Part shown: positions 19,158 through 27,423 of the stretch, piece after piece
Layout: each line of letters opens with the position of its first letter
How positions within the stretch are numbered: the stretch's first letter is position 1
Source: Gleimia europaea ACS-120-V-Col10b
GTDB taxonomy: Bacteria; Actinomycetota; Actinomycetes; Actinomycetales; Actinomycetaceae
DNA: 64,000 bases
Reading direction: 5' to 3'
Assembly (NCBI RefSeq): GCF_000411155.1
Contig: NZ_KE150266.1
Span: forward strand, 620,001 to 684,000
Made by a program: the position numbers and the translations under genes
Notes under the pieces: generated by a model
Seen by the model: only the letters and a program-made list of their open reading frames with translations
What the model was told of the DNA's origin: nothing
Databases searched by the model: none

Positions 19158-20750
19158 GTGAAGATTGCGGATGCGCCAAAGTGGGAACAAGTCGATTTAC
19201 CGAACGGACACCTGTGGTGGCGTTCCCCTCTGAATGCGGCCCCAGAGCTTGTAAATTCCGAATCAATCACCGAGTTTGTCTCGGCTCAACGTAGCAACTG
19301 GGGGGCGATTATCCAACGCGGCGATCGCGTTTGGGCAATTACGGATGGCCTGCGCTCGTTCCCGATTCTCTACACCCACATTGACGGTGAACTGGTTCTA
19401 TCTTCCTCTCCGAACGAGCTCACCGCGCTAATGGAAGAACCTGTGCGAAACGAAGACGCGGCATTAGAGTTTCTGCATACTGGCTTCGTGCTCGGAACCG
19501 ACACGTTGATCGAAGATGTGCAGACAGTACCAGCGGGAACGATCGCCGAGTTCAGCCCGTCCCAAGACGTTCGCTTTGAATCTCACGCCAGCGCGTTTAA
19601 CCATGAACAGACGCAGGATGATCCCGACACGTTCATGGAAGAGTTCTATGAAACGATCCTTGAAGTCACTTCCAAGTTTGTAGATGACTCCAACGGCCAC
19701 CAGATCCTAATTCCGCTTTCGGGCGGCGCGGACTCGCGCCTGTTTATGACGGCACTTAAAGAGGTTGGCGCCAAAAACGTACTCGCATTCACCTATGGGG
19801 TAAAAAACTCATCGGAAGCGGAAATCTCACGCCTGGTCGCAACCGGCCTGGGTTATGAGTGGAAATTCGTAGAACTGGATCCCGTAAAGGTACGGCAACG
19901 CTGGTACGCCCCGGAAACCACTGCGTTCCTAAAAGACACTTGGAGTGCCAACGCCCTGCCTCACATTCAAGACTGGTATGCGCTCAGGGAGCTTCAGAAA
20001 GACCCTGACGTAGACCCACGCGGTGTTGTAAGCCCCGGCCATACGATTGTAGGTAATGAGCACGACGCGTGGGCTTACGATCCGAACCGAACGCTTGGAT
20101 ACGGTGAAATGGCTCGTGTACTTGCCGAGCACCACTTTATTTTGCAAGGCGATCCCGATTTTGCGGCAACGCACAGCTACTCGCGCAATAAGATTTCCGC
20201 ATTCTTGCGCCAATACTGGCCAAATGCAGACCAGCTAGAGAAGATACTCGTATTTATCCAGCTCAACCTGCTAGAACGGCAGGCAAAATACATCAACAAT
20301 TCCGTTCGCGCCTACGAGCATTTCGGTTTCCAATGGGCAATGCCCATGCTTGAAGCCAAGGTGTGGGACAGCTGGTTTACCGGCACGCCAAACGCCTGGG
20401 GAGATGATCGTGAACCGTACGTCCACTTCACCAACGAACGTTACGAGCAGGTCTCTGGCACGGCCCTGCCTAACTTTGGCGGACCCGCCGCAAAGCTGGA
20501 CCCCACGTTCAAGAACGTGCTTAAGACCGGCCTCGAATACGTTGGACTGTCAAACATTATTGAGAAGGCCTACGCGGCTCATGTAACTAGGCATCATCCA
20601 ATGGCATTTGAAGCCCTCACTGGAAACCTCACGCCCAGGCAACTGGATTGGAAGCTGTTAAAGGGCAAGACGATCCTGGGAATATACAGCGAACTCTTCG
20701 TAAATGGAACGTGGACGCCAGGGGGCGCTGTACTGCCCGAACACAGATGA
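19158..20750 (+). CDS. Asparagine-synthetase-like ATP-dependent amidotransferase
   Basis: A 530-aa protein with an AsnB-type ATP pyrophosphatase module: the P-loop 'PLSGGADSRLFMTAL' is at about residues 187-201, followed by 'FTYGVKNSSEAEISRLVA'. The N-terminal 150 residues look like the glutaminase fold ('AITDGLRSFPILYT', 'LSSSPNELTAL') but do not begin Met-Cys, so the glutamine-hydrolysing cysteine is absent. Such proteins in polysaccharide loci are thought to amidate uronic acids or attach amino groups. Here an amide on the uronic-acid sugar made by the Wbp-like genes is a reasonable guess. The start is GTG with GAAAGGG upstream. Confidence 0.8.
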   Translation: MKIADAPKWEQVDLPNGHLWWRSPLNAAPELVNSESITEFVSAQRSNWGAIIQRGDRVWAITDGLRSFPILYTHIDGELVLSSSPNELTALMEEPVRNEDAALEFLHTGFVLGTDTLIEDVQTVPAGTIAEFSPSQDVRFESHASAFNHEQTQDDPDTFMEEFYETILEVTSKFVDDSNGHQILIPLSGGADSRLFMTALKEVGAKNVLAFTYGVKNSSEAEISRLVATGLGYEWKFVELDPVKVRQRWYAPETTAFLKDTWSANALPHIQDWYALRELQKDPDVDPRGVVSPGHTIVGNEHDAWAYDPNRTLGYGEMARVLAEHHFILQGDPDFAATHSYSRNKISAFLRQYWPNADQLEKILVFIQLNLLERQAKYINNSVRAYEHFGFQWAMPMLEAKVWDSWFTGTPNAWGDDREPYVHFTNERYEQVSGTALPNFGGPAAKLDPTFKNVLKTGLEYVGLSNIIEKAYAAHVTRHHPMAFEALTGNLTPRQLDWKLLKGKTILGIYSELFVNGTWTPGGAVLPEHR

Positions 20751-20755
20751 TCTGC

Positions 20756-20776
20756 GCCTTAGGCCTGGCCTAAGGC
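20756..20776. terminator. Hairpin between convergent genes
   Basis: A perfect 9-bp inverted repeat (GCCTTAGGC / GCCTAAGGC) with a three-base loop lies six bases after the asparagine-synthetase-like stop and before the 3' end of the convergent flippase gene. It has no U-tract, so it may be a weak bidirectional terminator or an RNA-stabilising hairpin. Confidence 0.45.
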
Positions 20777-20799
20777 TGGGCCGGGCCTAATGCCTAGTG

Positions 20800-22098
20800 T
20801 TAAAGGGAGTCCGTAGCGGTGAGTGCGCGCCGGTCAAACCGGCGAGCTGCGAAAAGAGACATTATGGTCATTGCAACCAAGAACGCGGCCATGATTAATC
20901 CCATCACGTAGATGGTTCCCAATAGATCGAGATCAGAGACAAGTAGCCAGGTCAGTGGGCCAATCGTGTAGAGAATCGAAAAGATCAAAAGCCAGTGTTG
21001 CGTGCCGGTCACAACAAACATCGTTGAAATCGGCGAGGTTATGAGTAGCATCGCCATCCACGGGATGAGAGCGCGAGCGAAATAACCAGACTGGCTAAAA
21101 TCTGCTCCGAACAAAATCGGTAGCAACCACGGAGCTACCAGCCACAGGAGGGCAAACGGAACGACTCCAATCACAATCGCGCGTTTGATTACGTTCTTGA
21201 CCTCCCGCAACATTTGGCCCGGCTCAATGGTAGAGAGCTTTTGGAAAAACACCTGTGAAACCGCCGAATTAATCAGCATCACGGGAACATTTACCACCTG
21301 GTTCGCAATGTTGTACTCACCAAAATCGCCGATGGATACCCGTCCGATAAGCAGATTAATACCGTTTATCCTCACCGCATCAATCAGCACATTCGGGCCA
21401 TTCAGCACCGGCATCTTCCAGTGTTTACGGGCGAGCTTATGCATGGGACGCGCCCCGGCTATATCGAGCGTGCGTAGGTCTTTAGCTCGGATCCCCAGAT
21501 TAAAGAACGCGTATGCCTGCCCTACAATCTGACCGCCAACAAGGCCGGGCAGAGTGTGGACTCCTGCCCATCCGAATATCACTTGCCCGCTACTGGTTCC
21601 AACCTGTTGCACCACTCGGTTTTTCGCGATGGTTTTATAATCCGTCTTCCGGTTGTACCAATACTGAAACAGGGTTGCGCCAGCCATAAAAAACGTGGTT
21701 AGGCCGGCCAGAGGCATCCAGTTCGCAACCGACTCAGAATACAGGTTCGCTACCGCGTCGCGAAGAGGGAACGCTAGAACAGTTATTACTAGCGAGTTAA
21801 TCGCGATCAGACGCAGCGCCAACATGGCTACTACTTTTGCGTCGCGATCGTCCTTCTCAAGCATCAACGCCATGTCATAGCGCCCCGCAGCAATCGCAAC
21901 TGCAATAGCCACTATCGAGTTGAAAGTACCCAGCTCGCCAATGGTTTCTCGCCCATAAAGCCTCGTAATGATCATCATCATGAAGAAGACAACCATCTGT
22001 GCGAGCGCCGTGCCGGTCACCAGGGTTAAAACGTGGCGAAGGAACGGAGAAGAAGCCGCGACACTCTTCACATGCGTACTAATCCTGTCGAACAACAA
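20800..22098 (-). CDS. Lipid-linked oligosaccharide flippase (Wzx/MOP superfamily)
   Basis: A 432-aa protein with about twelve hydrophobic segments, the usual size for a Wzx-type flippase that moves undecaprenyl-PP-linked repeat units across the membrane. N-terminal 'VFFMMMIITRLYGRETIGELGTFN' and 'YWYNRKTDYKTIAKNRVVQQ' are typical of the polysaccharide biosynthesis branch of the MOP family. The start is TTG 22096-22098, supported by a perfect AGGAGG five bases upstream. Its presence beside an ABC exporter suggests two separate glycans in this locus. No Wzy polymerase is clearly recognisable unless the DUF6541 or YfhO proteins fill that role. Confidence 0.85.
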   Translation of the reverse strand: MLFDRISTHVKSVAASSPFLRHVLTLVTGTALAQMVVFFMMMIITRLYGRETIGELGTFNSIVAIAVAIAAGRYDMALMLEKDDRDAKVVAMLALRLIAINSLVITVLAFPLRDAVANLYSESVANWMPLAGLTTFFMAGATLFQYWYNRKTDYKTIAKNRVVQQVGTSSGQVIFGWAGVHTLPGLVGGQIVGQAYAFFNLGIRAKDLRTLDIAGARPMHKLARKHWKMPVLNGPNVLIDAVRINGINLLIGRVSIGDFGEYNIANQVVNVPVMLINSAVSQVFFQKLSTIEPGQMLREVKNVIKRAIVIGVVPFALLWLVAPWLLPILFGADFSQSGYFARALIPWMAMLLITSPISTMFVVTGTQHWLLIFSILYTIGPLTWLLVSDLDLLGTIYVMGLIMAAFLVAMTIMSLFAARRFDRRALTATDSL

Positions 22099-22109
22099 CT
22101 CCTCCTAAC

Positions 22110-22168
22110 CGCAATTAAAGATAAGGACAGGGGCAGTTCCACTCCAAATCGAAGCAGAACCGCCCCTG
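22110..22168 (-). terminator. Terminator after the Wbp-like operon
   Basis: Read on the minus strand, CAGGGGC and GCCCCTG (22162-22168 and 22128-22134) with inner GTTC/GAAC pairing form a stem, followed by a T-rich stretch (22110-22127). It separates the wbpD-E-B-like operon from the flippase gene, which has its own strong ribosome site. Confidence 0.55.
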
Positions 22169-22183
22169 CACTCAAGCACTGCG

Positions 22184-23170
22184 CTACAGTTTCACAGCCT
22201 CGCCAGAGGATGCTGAATCTAGCATCGCCTGGATCACCTTCATGGTCTGCAGGCCCTCACGCATCGTCACATGCTCCGTGCCCGTGCCCAGAATGGCGTC
22301 ACGGAAATGCTCGTGCTCAACGCGCAACGGCTCGCGCTTAACCAGAGCGAAGCGCGTAACCTCACCCTCAGAAACGCCACGGAATGCCGCAATCTGATCC
22401 CACTGCACCGGGAAACGACCATTTTCATAGAACGTCAAATCCGACATTGCGGTATCAGCAACTAGAGCACCCCGCTCACCCGTAACGATCGTGATGCGAT
22501 CCTTAAACGGGGTCAACCAGTTCACCAAGTGGCTCACCAGCACACCATTCTTAAAACGGCCAGTGGCGGACACCATGTCTTCAAACTCGCGGCCGGAACG
22601 GAAAGCAGTCTGGGCGTAAATCGACTCGTACTCAGAACCAGCAACCCATGCCGCCAAATCCACATCATGCGTTGCCAGATCCTTCACCACGCCAACATCC
22701 GAAATGCGCGCCGGGAACGGTGACTGGCGGCGAGTCACCACCTGGTACACGTCCCCCAAGTAACCCTCAGAAACCAGGCGCCGCATCTCCAGCAACGCCG
22801 GATTGCAGCGCTCCACGTAGCCAACAGCGCCAACCACGCCGGCATCGTCGAACGCCTTCACCATCGCCTCGCCCTCTTCCAGGGTGGACGCCAGCGGCTT
22901 TTCAACCAGTGTGTGCACGCCGGCCTCAGCCAGCTTCATCACGGCCTCGAAATGGTACGCGGTAGGCACAGCCACAACTGCGGCGTCAATACCGACCTCA
23001 AGCATCTGCTCAACGCCCGGCAAAACCTCCATGCCGCGAGCCACGTCAAAGCGGTCACCGCCCGGATCCGCGAGCGCGACTAGCTCAAACCCCTCCGTCT
23101 CACGCGCATTACGCACGTGATGGCGTCCCATGGAGCCAAGACCAAGTACACCAACGCGAATATCAGACAT
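22184..23170 (-). CDS. UDP-GlcNAcA 3-dehydrogenase-like oxidoreductase (WbpB/WlbA-like)
   Basis: A 328-aa Gfo/Idh/MocA family NAD(P)-dependent oxidoreductase. The Rossmann loop 'VLGLGSMGRHHVRNA' is at residues 8-22 and the family catalytic-site motif 'VEKPLAST' at about 93-100. In the WbpB/WlbA role it would oxidise C3 of UDP-GlcNAc uronic acid so that an amino group can be added. The start ATG shares one base with the stop of the aminotransferase gene (TAATG). This assignment depends on the neighbouring aminotransferase and acetyltransferase, which complete the WbpB-E-D set; the fold alone does not fix the substrate. Confidence 0.85.
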   Translation of the reverse strand: MSDIRVGVLGLGSMGRHHVRNARETEGFELVALADPGGDRFDVARGMEVLPGVEQMLEVGIDAAVVAVPTAYHFEAVMKLAEAGVHTLVEKPLASTLEEGEAMVKAFDDAGVVGAVGYVERCNPALLEMRRLVSEGYLGDVYQVVTRRQSPFPARISDVGVVKDLATHDVDLAAWVAGSEYESIYAQTAFRSGREFEDMVSATGRFKNGVLVSHLVNWLTPFKDRITIVTGERGALVADTAMSDLTFYENGRFPVQWDQIAAFRGVSEGEVTRFALVKREPLRVEHEHFRDAILGTGTEHVTMREGLQTMKVIQAMLDSASSGEAVKL

Positions 23171-24273
23171 TAAGCACCAGCCTTAGCAAGAGCGTTCACG
23201 GCCTCAACAATGCGATCCAGGTCTGCTTGTGACAGCGACGGGTGAACCGGGAGCGAAACCACGGTCTTCGCGGCCTCCTCGGTTACCGGCAGGTCAAGAC
23301 CTGGCGCGTACGGGGCGAGGGAGGGCAAGCGGTGGTTCGGAATCGGGTAGTAAACGCCCGATCCAACCTGGTACTCCTCGCGTAGCGCTTCCATGAAGCG
23401 ATCACGGTCAGTATCAACCACGCGGATCGTGTACTGGTGGTAGACGTGCACTGCACCCTCGGCAACAGCCGGAACCACAACGCCCTGCAGGTTTTCCGAT
23501 AGGAACTTCGCGTTCTCTTGGCGCTTCGCCGTCCACGCGCCAACCTTCTTTAACTGTTCGCGACCAATCGCGGCGTGAATATCAGTCATGCGGTTGTTCA
23601 AACCAACCAGTTCATTCGCGTAGCGCTGCTCCATACCCTGATTACGAAGCAGGCGGCAGTTGCGGGCCACCTTGGGATCCGAGGTGGTGATCATGCCGCC
23701 CTCGCCGGCCGTCATGTTCTTTGTTGGGTAGAACGAGAATGCCGCGAACGTGCCGAATGTGCCAACCATCTTGCCGTCCAGCGAAGCACCGTGCGCCTGC
23801 GCCGCGTCCTCAAACAGCATGAGGCCGTGCTTGTCGGCAATCTTCTTCAAGTCATTCATAGGAGCCGGGTGGCCATACAGGTGCACCGGCATGATCGCCT
23901 TCGTGCGCTCCGTGATCGAAGCCTCAACAGACTTCGGATCCAAGCAGAAATGCTCCAGGTCAATGTCGGCAAACACCGGCTTTGCTCCCGCAATCGCAAC
24001 GGAGTTACCCGTAGCGGCGAACGTGAACGAGGGCACAATAACCTCGTCGTCAGCGCCAATACCAGAAGCCAATAGGCCGATGTGGAGGGCGGAAGTACCG
24101 GAGTTCACTGCAATAGACTCGCCCCCCGGTGCCATCTGCTGCGTGAATTCTTCTTCAAAAGCAGCTACCTGTGGGCCCTGCGCAACCATGCCGGAACGAA
24201 GAACTGCGGTAACAGCTGCAACTTCTTCCTCCCCAATCAACGGTTTTGCTGCGGGAATCATCTCTCGGGTCAT
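23170..24273 (-). CDS. Sugar-nucleotide aminotransferase (WbpE/WlbC-like, DegT/DnrJ/EryC1 family)
   Basis: A 367-aa PLP-dependent aminotransferase. The PLP-binding lysine is Lys185 in 'FYPTKNMTAGEGG', and 'EDAAQAHGA' (about 155-163) holds the aspartate that contacts the cofactor nitrogen. The N-terminal 'MIPAAKPLIGEEE' is common among WbpE/WlbC-type enzymes, which transaminate the 3-keto UDP-sugar using glutamate. It overlaps both neighbours by one base, so the three enzymes are made from one message. Family identity is certain; the specific 3-amination is inferred from context. Confidence 0.9.
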   Translation of the reverse strand: MTREMIPAAKPLIGEEEVAAVTAVLRSGMVAQGPQVAAFEEEFTQQMAPGGESIAVNSGTSALHIGLLASGIGADDEVIVPSFTFAATGNSVAIAGAKPVFADIDLEHFCLDPKSVEASITERTKAIMPVHLYGHPAPMNDLKKIADKHGLMLFEDAAQAHGASLDGKMVGTFGTFAAFSFYPTKNMTAGEGGMITTSDPKVARNCRLLRNQGMEQRYANELVGLNNRMTDIHAAIGREQLKKVGAWTAKRQENAKFLSENLQGVVVPAVAEGAVHVYHQYTIRVVDTDRDRFMEALREEYQVGSGVYYPIPNHRLPSLAPYAPGLDLPVTEEAAKTVVSLPVHPSLSQADLDRIVEAVNALAKAGA

Positions 24274-24875
24274 TACTCGCTAACCTCTCTTAGCTCACTA
24301 TCGCTAATCTGTTCGAAAATTTGCCCAGACTTAGGGCACTTGAAACGATTTTCGCTACCTTCAACTGGTTGTAGCCTCACGCCACTTTGCCCAACCCAAC
24401 CAATCCGGCGGGCCGGAACCCCGGCAACCAAAGCAAAATCTGGCACATCCTTTGTGACAACCGAGCCCGCCGCAACAGTGGCCCACTCGCCAACCGTCAC
24501 CGGAGCCACGCACACCGCGCGCGCCCCAACAGAAGCGCCACGCTTCAACGTCACACCCACGTGATCCCAATCAGACGCGCTCTTTAGCGAACCATCCGCA
24601 TTAATCGCACGTGGGAACAAGTCGTTTGTAAGGACAGCAGCCGGACCAACAAAAACACCATCGGCAAGCTCAGCGGGTTCGTAAACCAGAGCATAATTCT
24701 GCACCTTGCAGTTATCACCCATTTTTACGCCCTCGCCAATATAAGCGCCGCGGCCAACAATGCAGTTCTTTCCGATCTCAGCATTTTCACGAACCTGCGC
24801 GAGGTGCCAGATCGAAGTTCCCTCCCCAATCTTCGCCTCAGCTGAAACGTCTGCACTATCGACAATTCTCGGCAT
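24273..24875 (-). CDS. UDP-3-amino-sugar N-acetyltransferase (WbpD/WlbB-like)
   Basis: A 200-aa left-handed beta-helix acetyltransferase with hexapeptide repeats over residues about 15-155 ('IGRGAYIGEG'-like pattern, 'VGPAAVLTND', 'VTVGEWATVAAGSVVTKDVP'). The insertion 'LFPRAINADGSL' and the tail 'WVGQSGVRL...CPKSGQIFEQI' match the WbpD/WlbB branch. It would acetylate the 3-amino group of UDP-GlcNAc(3NH2)A. It is first in its operon, and the promoter lies in the divergent gap 24876-25017 that also contains a perfect 15-bp palindrome. Confidence 0.9.
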   Translation of the reverse strand: MPRIVDSADVSAEAKIGEGTSIWHLAQVRENAEIGKNCIVGRGAYIGEGVKMGDNCKVQNYALVYEPAELADGVFVGPAAVLTNDLFPRAINADGSLKSASDWDHVGVTLKRGASVGARAVCVAPVTVGEWATVAAGSVVTKDVPDFALVAGVPARRIGWVGQSGVRLQPVEGSENRFKCPKSGQIFEQISDSELREVSE

Positions 24876-24916
24876 AAGTCCTCCGTTCAGTTACAGTCAA
24901 ACTCATTCTACGCTCA

Positions 24917-24931
24917 TAATCACAGTGATTA
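24917..24931. promoter_or_regulatory. Perfect 15-bp palindrome in a divergent promoter region
   Basis: TAATCAC-A-GTGATTA is a perfect inverted repeat with a single central base, set between the divergent wbpD-like and GT2 genes. Its size and symmetry fit a dimeric repressor operator, and its position would let it control both directions. No matching regulator is encoded next to it. Confidence 0.45.
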
Positions 24932-25017
24932 GCGGCGCCTATTCAGCGTTTTTACACTTAAAGATTGTAAAGTGGTTAGCGTTTAAACACGTAAACTCAA
25001 AGAATCATAGGGCGCAC

Positions 25018-25692
25018 ATGCAACTGACAGACAAAACATGGCTCGTTGTTCCCCTATACAACGAGGGAAAAGTCGTGCGTGAAGTACTCACTAAAGTACG
25101 CAAAACCTTCCCGAACATCATCTGCGTTGACGACGGATCCAGTGACAACTCCATCGAAGAGGCCCTCGCAGCCGACGTCACAGTTGCCGTACATCCCATT
25201 AACCTCGGGCAAGGCGCTGCCCTGCAAACCGGATTCAGCTACGTCCTTGAAAACACGGACGCGAAATACGTTGTCACCTACGACGCGGACGGGCAACACC
25301 GCATCGAAGATGCGCTCGCCATGCTAGAAGCCGCAGAACGCGAAGACCTCGGCTTCGTATTCGGATCACGTTTTCTTGAAGGAAAAGCTGAAACCGGAGC
25401 GTTCAAAAAACTCGTCCTCAAAACCGCCGCGTTCGTCACCCGTATGCGCACTGGTGAGCAACTTACCGACGCGCATAACGGCCTTCGAGTGATTCGTCGT
25501 GATGCCCTGGAGCAAATCGAAATCACGCAAAACCGGATGGCTCACGCCTCCGAAATCGTGTACCAACTATTCGACACCAAACTCAAATGGCGGGAAATGC
25601 CCGTGCATATCATCTACACGGACTACTCGCGTTCCAAGGGCCAATCACTATTAAACTCGATCAACATCCTGGTCGAACTAATCATGAAGTAG
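25018..25692 (+). CDS. GT2 family, DPM1/polyprenyl-phosphate glycosyltransferase-like
   Basis: A 224-aa GT2 enzyme with 'VVPLYNEGKVVREVL', 'DDGSSDNS', 'NLGQGAALQTGF' and the DXD-type 'TYDADGQH', close to polyprenyl-phosphate mannose/glucose synthases, which charge a lipid carrier with a sugar for GT-C enzymes outside the membrane. I chose ATG 25018 (AGGG upstream, family-like N-terminus) over an in-frame extension to 24760 that overlaps the divergent gene. It is followed nine bases later by a DUF2304 gene, its usual partner. It could supply lipid-linked sugar to the YfhO- or DUF6541-type proteins. Confidence 0.88.
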   Translation: MQLTDKTWLVVPLYNEGKVVREVLTKVRKTFPNIICVDDGSSDNSIEEALAADVTVAVHPINLGQGAALQTGFSYVLENTDAKYVVTYDADGQHRIEDALAMLEAAEREDLGFVFGSRFLEGKAETGAFKKLVLKTAAFVTRMRTGEQLTDAHNGLRVIRRDALEQIEITQNRMAHASEIVYQLFDTKLKWREMPVHIIYTDYSRSKGQSLLNSINILVELIMK

Positions 25693-25700
25693 GAGCGGAA

Positions 25701-26090
25701 ATGTCAGCCATATTTGGATCACAATGGTTCATCAAACTCCTGATCGTCGCCATTCTTCTGGCCGCAACATACTTCATCATGAAGCCAGTAAAGTCTGCGC
25801 AACACCTCGCAATGCGCCGGCTGTCAATGATGGTTTTCGTTGCCTTCGCCGTAGTAGCCGTACTATTTCCGAGTCTGCTATCGCACATCGCAGTATCTTT
25901 AGGCATCGGGCGTGGCACCGACCTCTTGCTGTATGGACTCACTCTCGCGTTCTTTAGCACCCTCGTCACCGCGTACCGGCGTGACGCCGCAGTCGAACGC
26001 AAACTCACGCAACTAGCGCGCACCATCGCGTTGGAAACCGTTCGCAGCAGTGCAGAAACCAGCCAGCCGCCCACAGGATCTGAGGACTAA
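25701..26090 (+). CDS. DUF2304 small membrane protein
   Basis: A 129-aa protein with three hydrophobic segments in the first 90 residues and a charged, helical tail ('RRDAAVERKLTQLARTIALE'). DUF2304 proteins are usually paired with GT2 polyprenyl-phosphate transferases, and this one lies directly after such a gene. ATG 25701 has AGGAG five bases upstream. It may anchor or assist the glycosyltransferase; no catalytic motif is visible. One base separates it from the first LCP gene. Confidence 0.85.
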   Translation: MSAIFGSQWFIKLLIVAILLAATYFIMKPVKSAQHLAMRRLSMMVFVAFAVVAVLFPSLLSHIAVSLGIGRGTDLLLYGLTLAFFSTLVTAYRRDAAVERKLTQLARTIALETVRSSAETSQPPTGSED

Positions 26091-26091
26091 C

Positions 26092-27423
26092 GTGAAAGAG
26101 CGCGAAACAAAGAGCCTCCAAGAGGAAGATGTTCGCAGCCTGGTACGTGACCAGGGCAGGCAGACACTCTCGCGTGCGCCGCAGCTAAAAAGACGTCGCC
26201 CGCGTCCAACGGCTCAACCGCGGCACACGCTATTCCGCTTCCGGCGCCCCACCCTGCGGGCCGTTAGTGCCGCCCTCTTTGCTGTATTAGTGTTCGTCGG
26301 CACCGCCGCTGGGCTCTTGTACAACGACCTGTCCCACCGGGCTGCCAAATCTGAACTGCAAGTTGAACAGTTCGCACCGCAGAAGGAAAATCGTCCCCCC
26401 GCAGACAGCTTCGACGGGCGCGCTGTAAACGTCCTCGTGCTTGGTACCGACTCGCGCGTTGGTGAAGGCAACTCCCGCTACGGAGACGATGAAGACCCCT
26501 CACTGCGGGCAGATGTCACGATCATTGCGCATATTTCTGCTGACCGCAGCCGCGTGCAGCTAGTTTCTATTCCGCGCGACACGATTGTGGACATCCCCTC
26601 GTGCGTCCTCAAAGACGGAACCCAAACCTACCCCCAAACTGGGCAGATCAACTGGGCCATGTCCATTGGCTCGGGATACAACGAGGAAAACCTGGACGCG
26701 GGCGTGGGTTGCACCTGGAGAACCGTGGAAGAGCTCACCGGCATTCCCATCGATGGGTTTGTCATATTCGACTTTGCAGGCTTTGAGAAGATCATCAACG
26801 CCCTCGGCGGCGTGGAAATGTGCTTCGAAGAAGACTTGTACGACCAGGCCGCAGAGCTCGACATACCTGCGGGTTGTCACGTGCTTAACGGCCACGACGC
26901 CCTCGCCTACGCCAGGGCGCGCAAAGAAATTGGAAACGGGTCTGACATTTCCCGCATTGGCCGCCAACAAGAACTTATGGGGCGCATATTCCACACTGCG
27001 CAGTCACAGAACTTGTTGACTGACTTTCCCAAACTGTACGCTTTTATCTCCGAATCGCTCGACATTATTAAGACGTCTTCGAACTTCTCGCGGATAAACA
27101 CTTCCATGGGGCTTGCGTACTCACTATCTGCGTTTTCAGCCGATGGCCTGCAATTCGTCACAATGCCACTAACCGAAGCACCCTGGGATACCAACCGCGT
27201 TATCCCCACTTGGCAAGCGGATGAACTTTGGGAATCCATCCAAAAGGATCAGCCCCTACCATCCAACATTTGGATCACCGACGCTGAAGGGAATGTAGTC
27301 TTCCTCGAAGAATCTAGCGAGACGAAGACCAATAGCACCGGTTCCGATGGTGGTTTTGAAGGCTCCTACGGCTCTAACGATGAATACCTAAGAAACAGCG
27401 ACAGTGATGGAGATGGTCTGTGA
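26092..27423 (+). CDS. LytR-CpsA-Psr family glycopolymer ligase (first copy)
   Basis: A 443-aa LCP protein. A cytoplasmic Arg-rich N-terminus leads to one membrane helix (about residues 50-75), then an extracellular LCP domain with 'VLGTDSR', 'RADVTIIAHI' and 'LVSIPRDT', whose arginines and acidic residues bind the polyprenyl diphosphate. LCP enzymes transfer lipid-linked glycans to peptidoglycan. The start is GTG 26092 with GAGGA six bases upstream. The acidic C-terminal tail 'NDEYLRNSDSDGDGL' is unusual. It is encoded in one run with the GT2, the DUF2304 and a second LCP gene, so wall attachment of the locus's polymers is its probable job. Confidence 0.92.
   Translation: MKERETKSLQEEDVRSLVRDQGRQTLSRAPQLKRRRPRPTAQPRHTLFRFRRPTLRAVSAALFAVLVFVGTAAGLLYNDLSHRAAKSELQVEQFAPQKENRPPADSFDGRAVNVLVLGTDSRVGEGNSRYGDDEDPSLRADVTIIAHISADRSRVQLVSIPRDTIVDIPSCVLKDGTQTYPQTGQINWAMSIGSGYNEENLDAGVGCTWRTVEELTGIPIDGFVIFDFAGFEKIINALGGVEMCFEEDLYDQAAELDIPAGCHVLNGHDALAYARARKEIGNGSDISRIGRQQELMGRIFHTAQSQNLLTDFPKLYAFISESLDIIKTSSNFSRINTSMGLAYSLSAFSADGLQFVTMPLTEAPWDTNRVIPTWQADELWESIQKDQPLPSNIWITDAEGNVVFLEESSETKTNSTGSDGGFEGSYGSNDEYLRNSDSDGDGL

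Noticed and set aside
24760..25017. N-terminal extension of the DPM1-like GT2
   Set aside because: It would overlap the divergent acetyltransferase gene and its promoter; the shorter ATG start has a ribosome site and fits the family.
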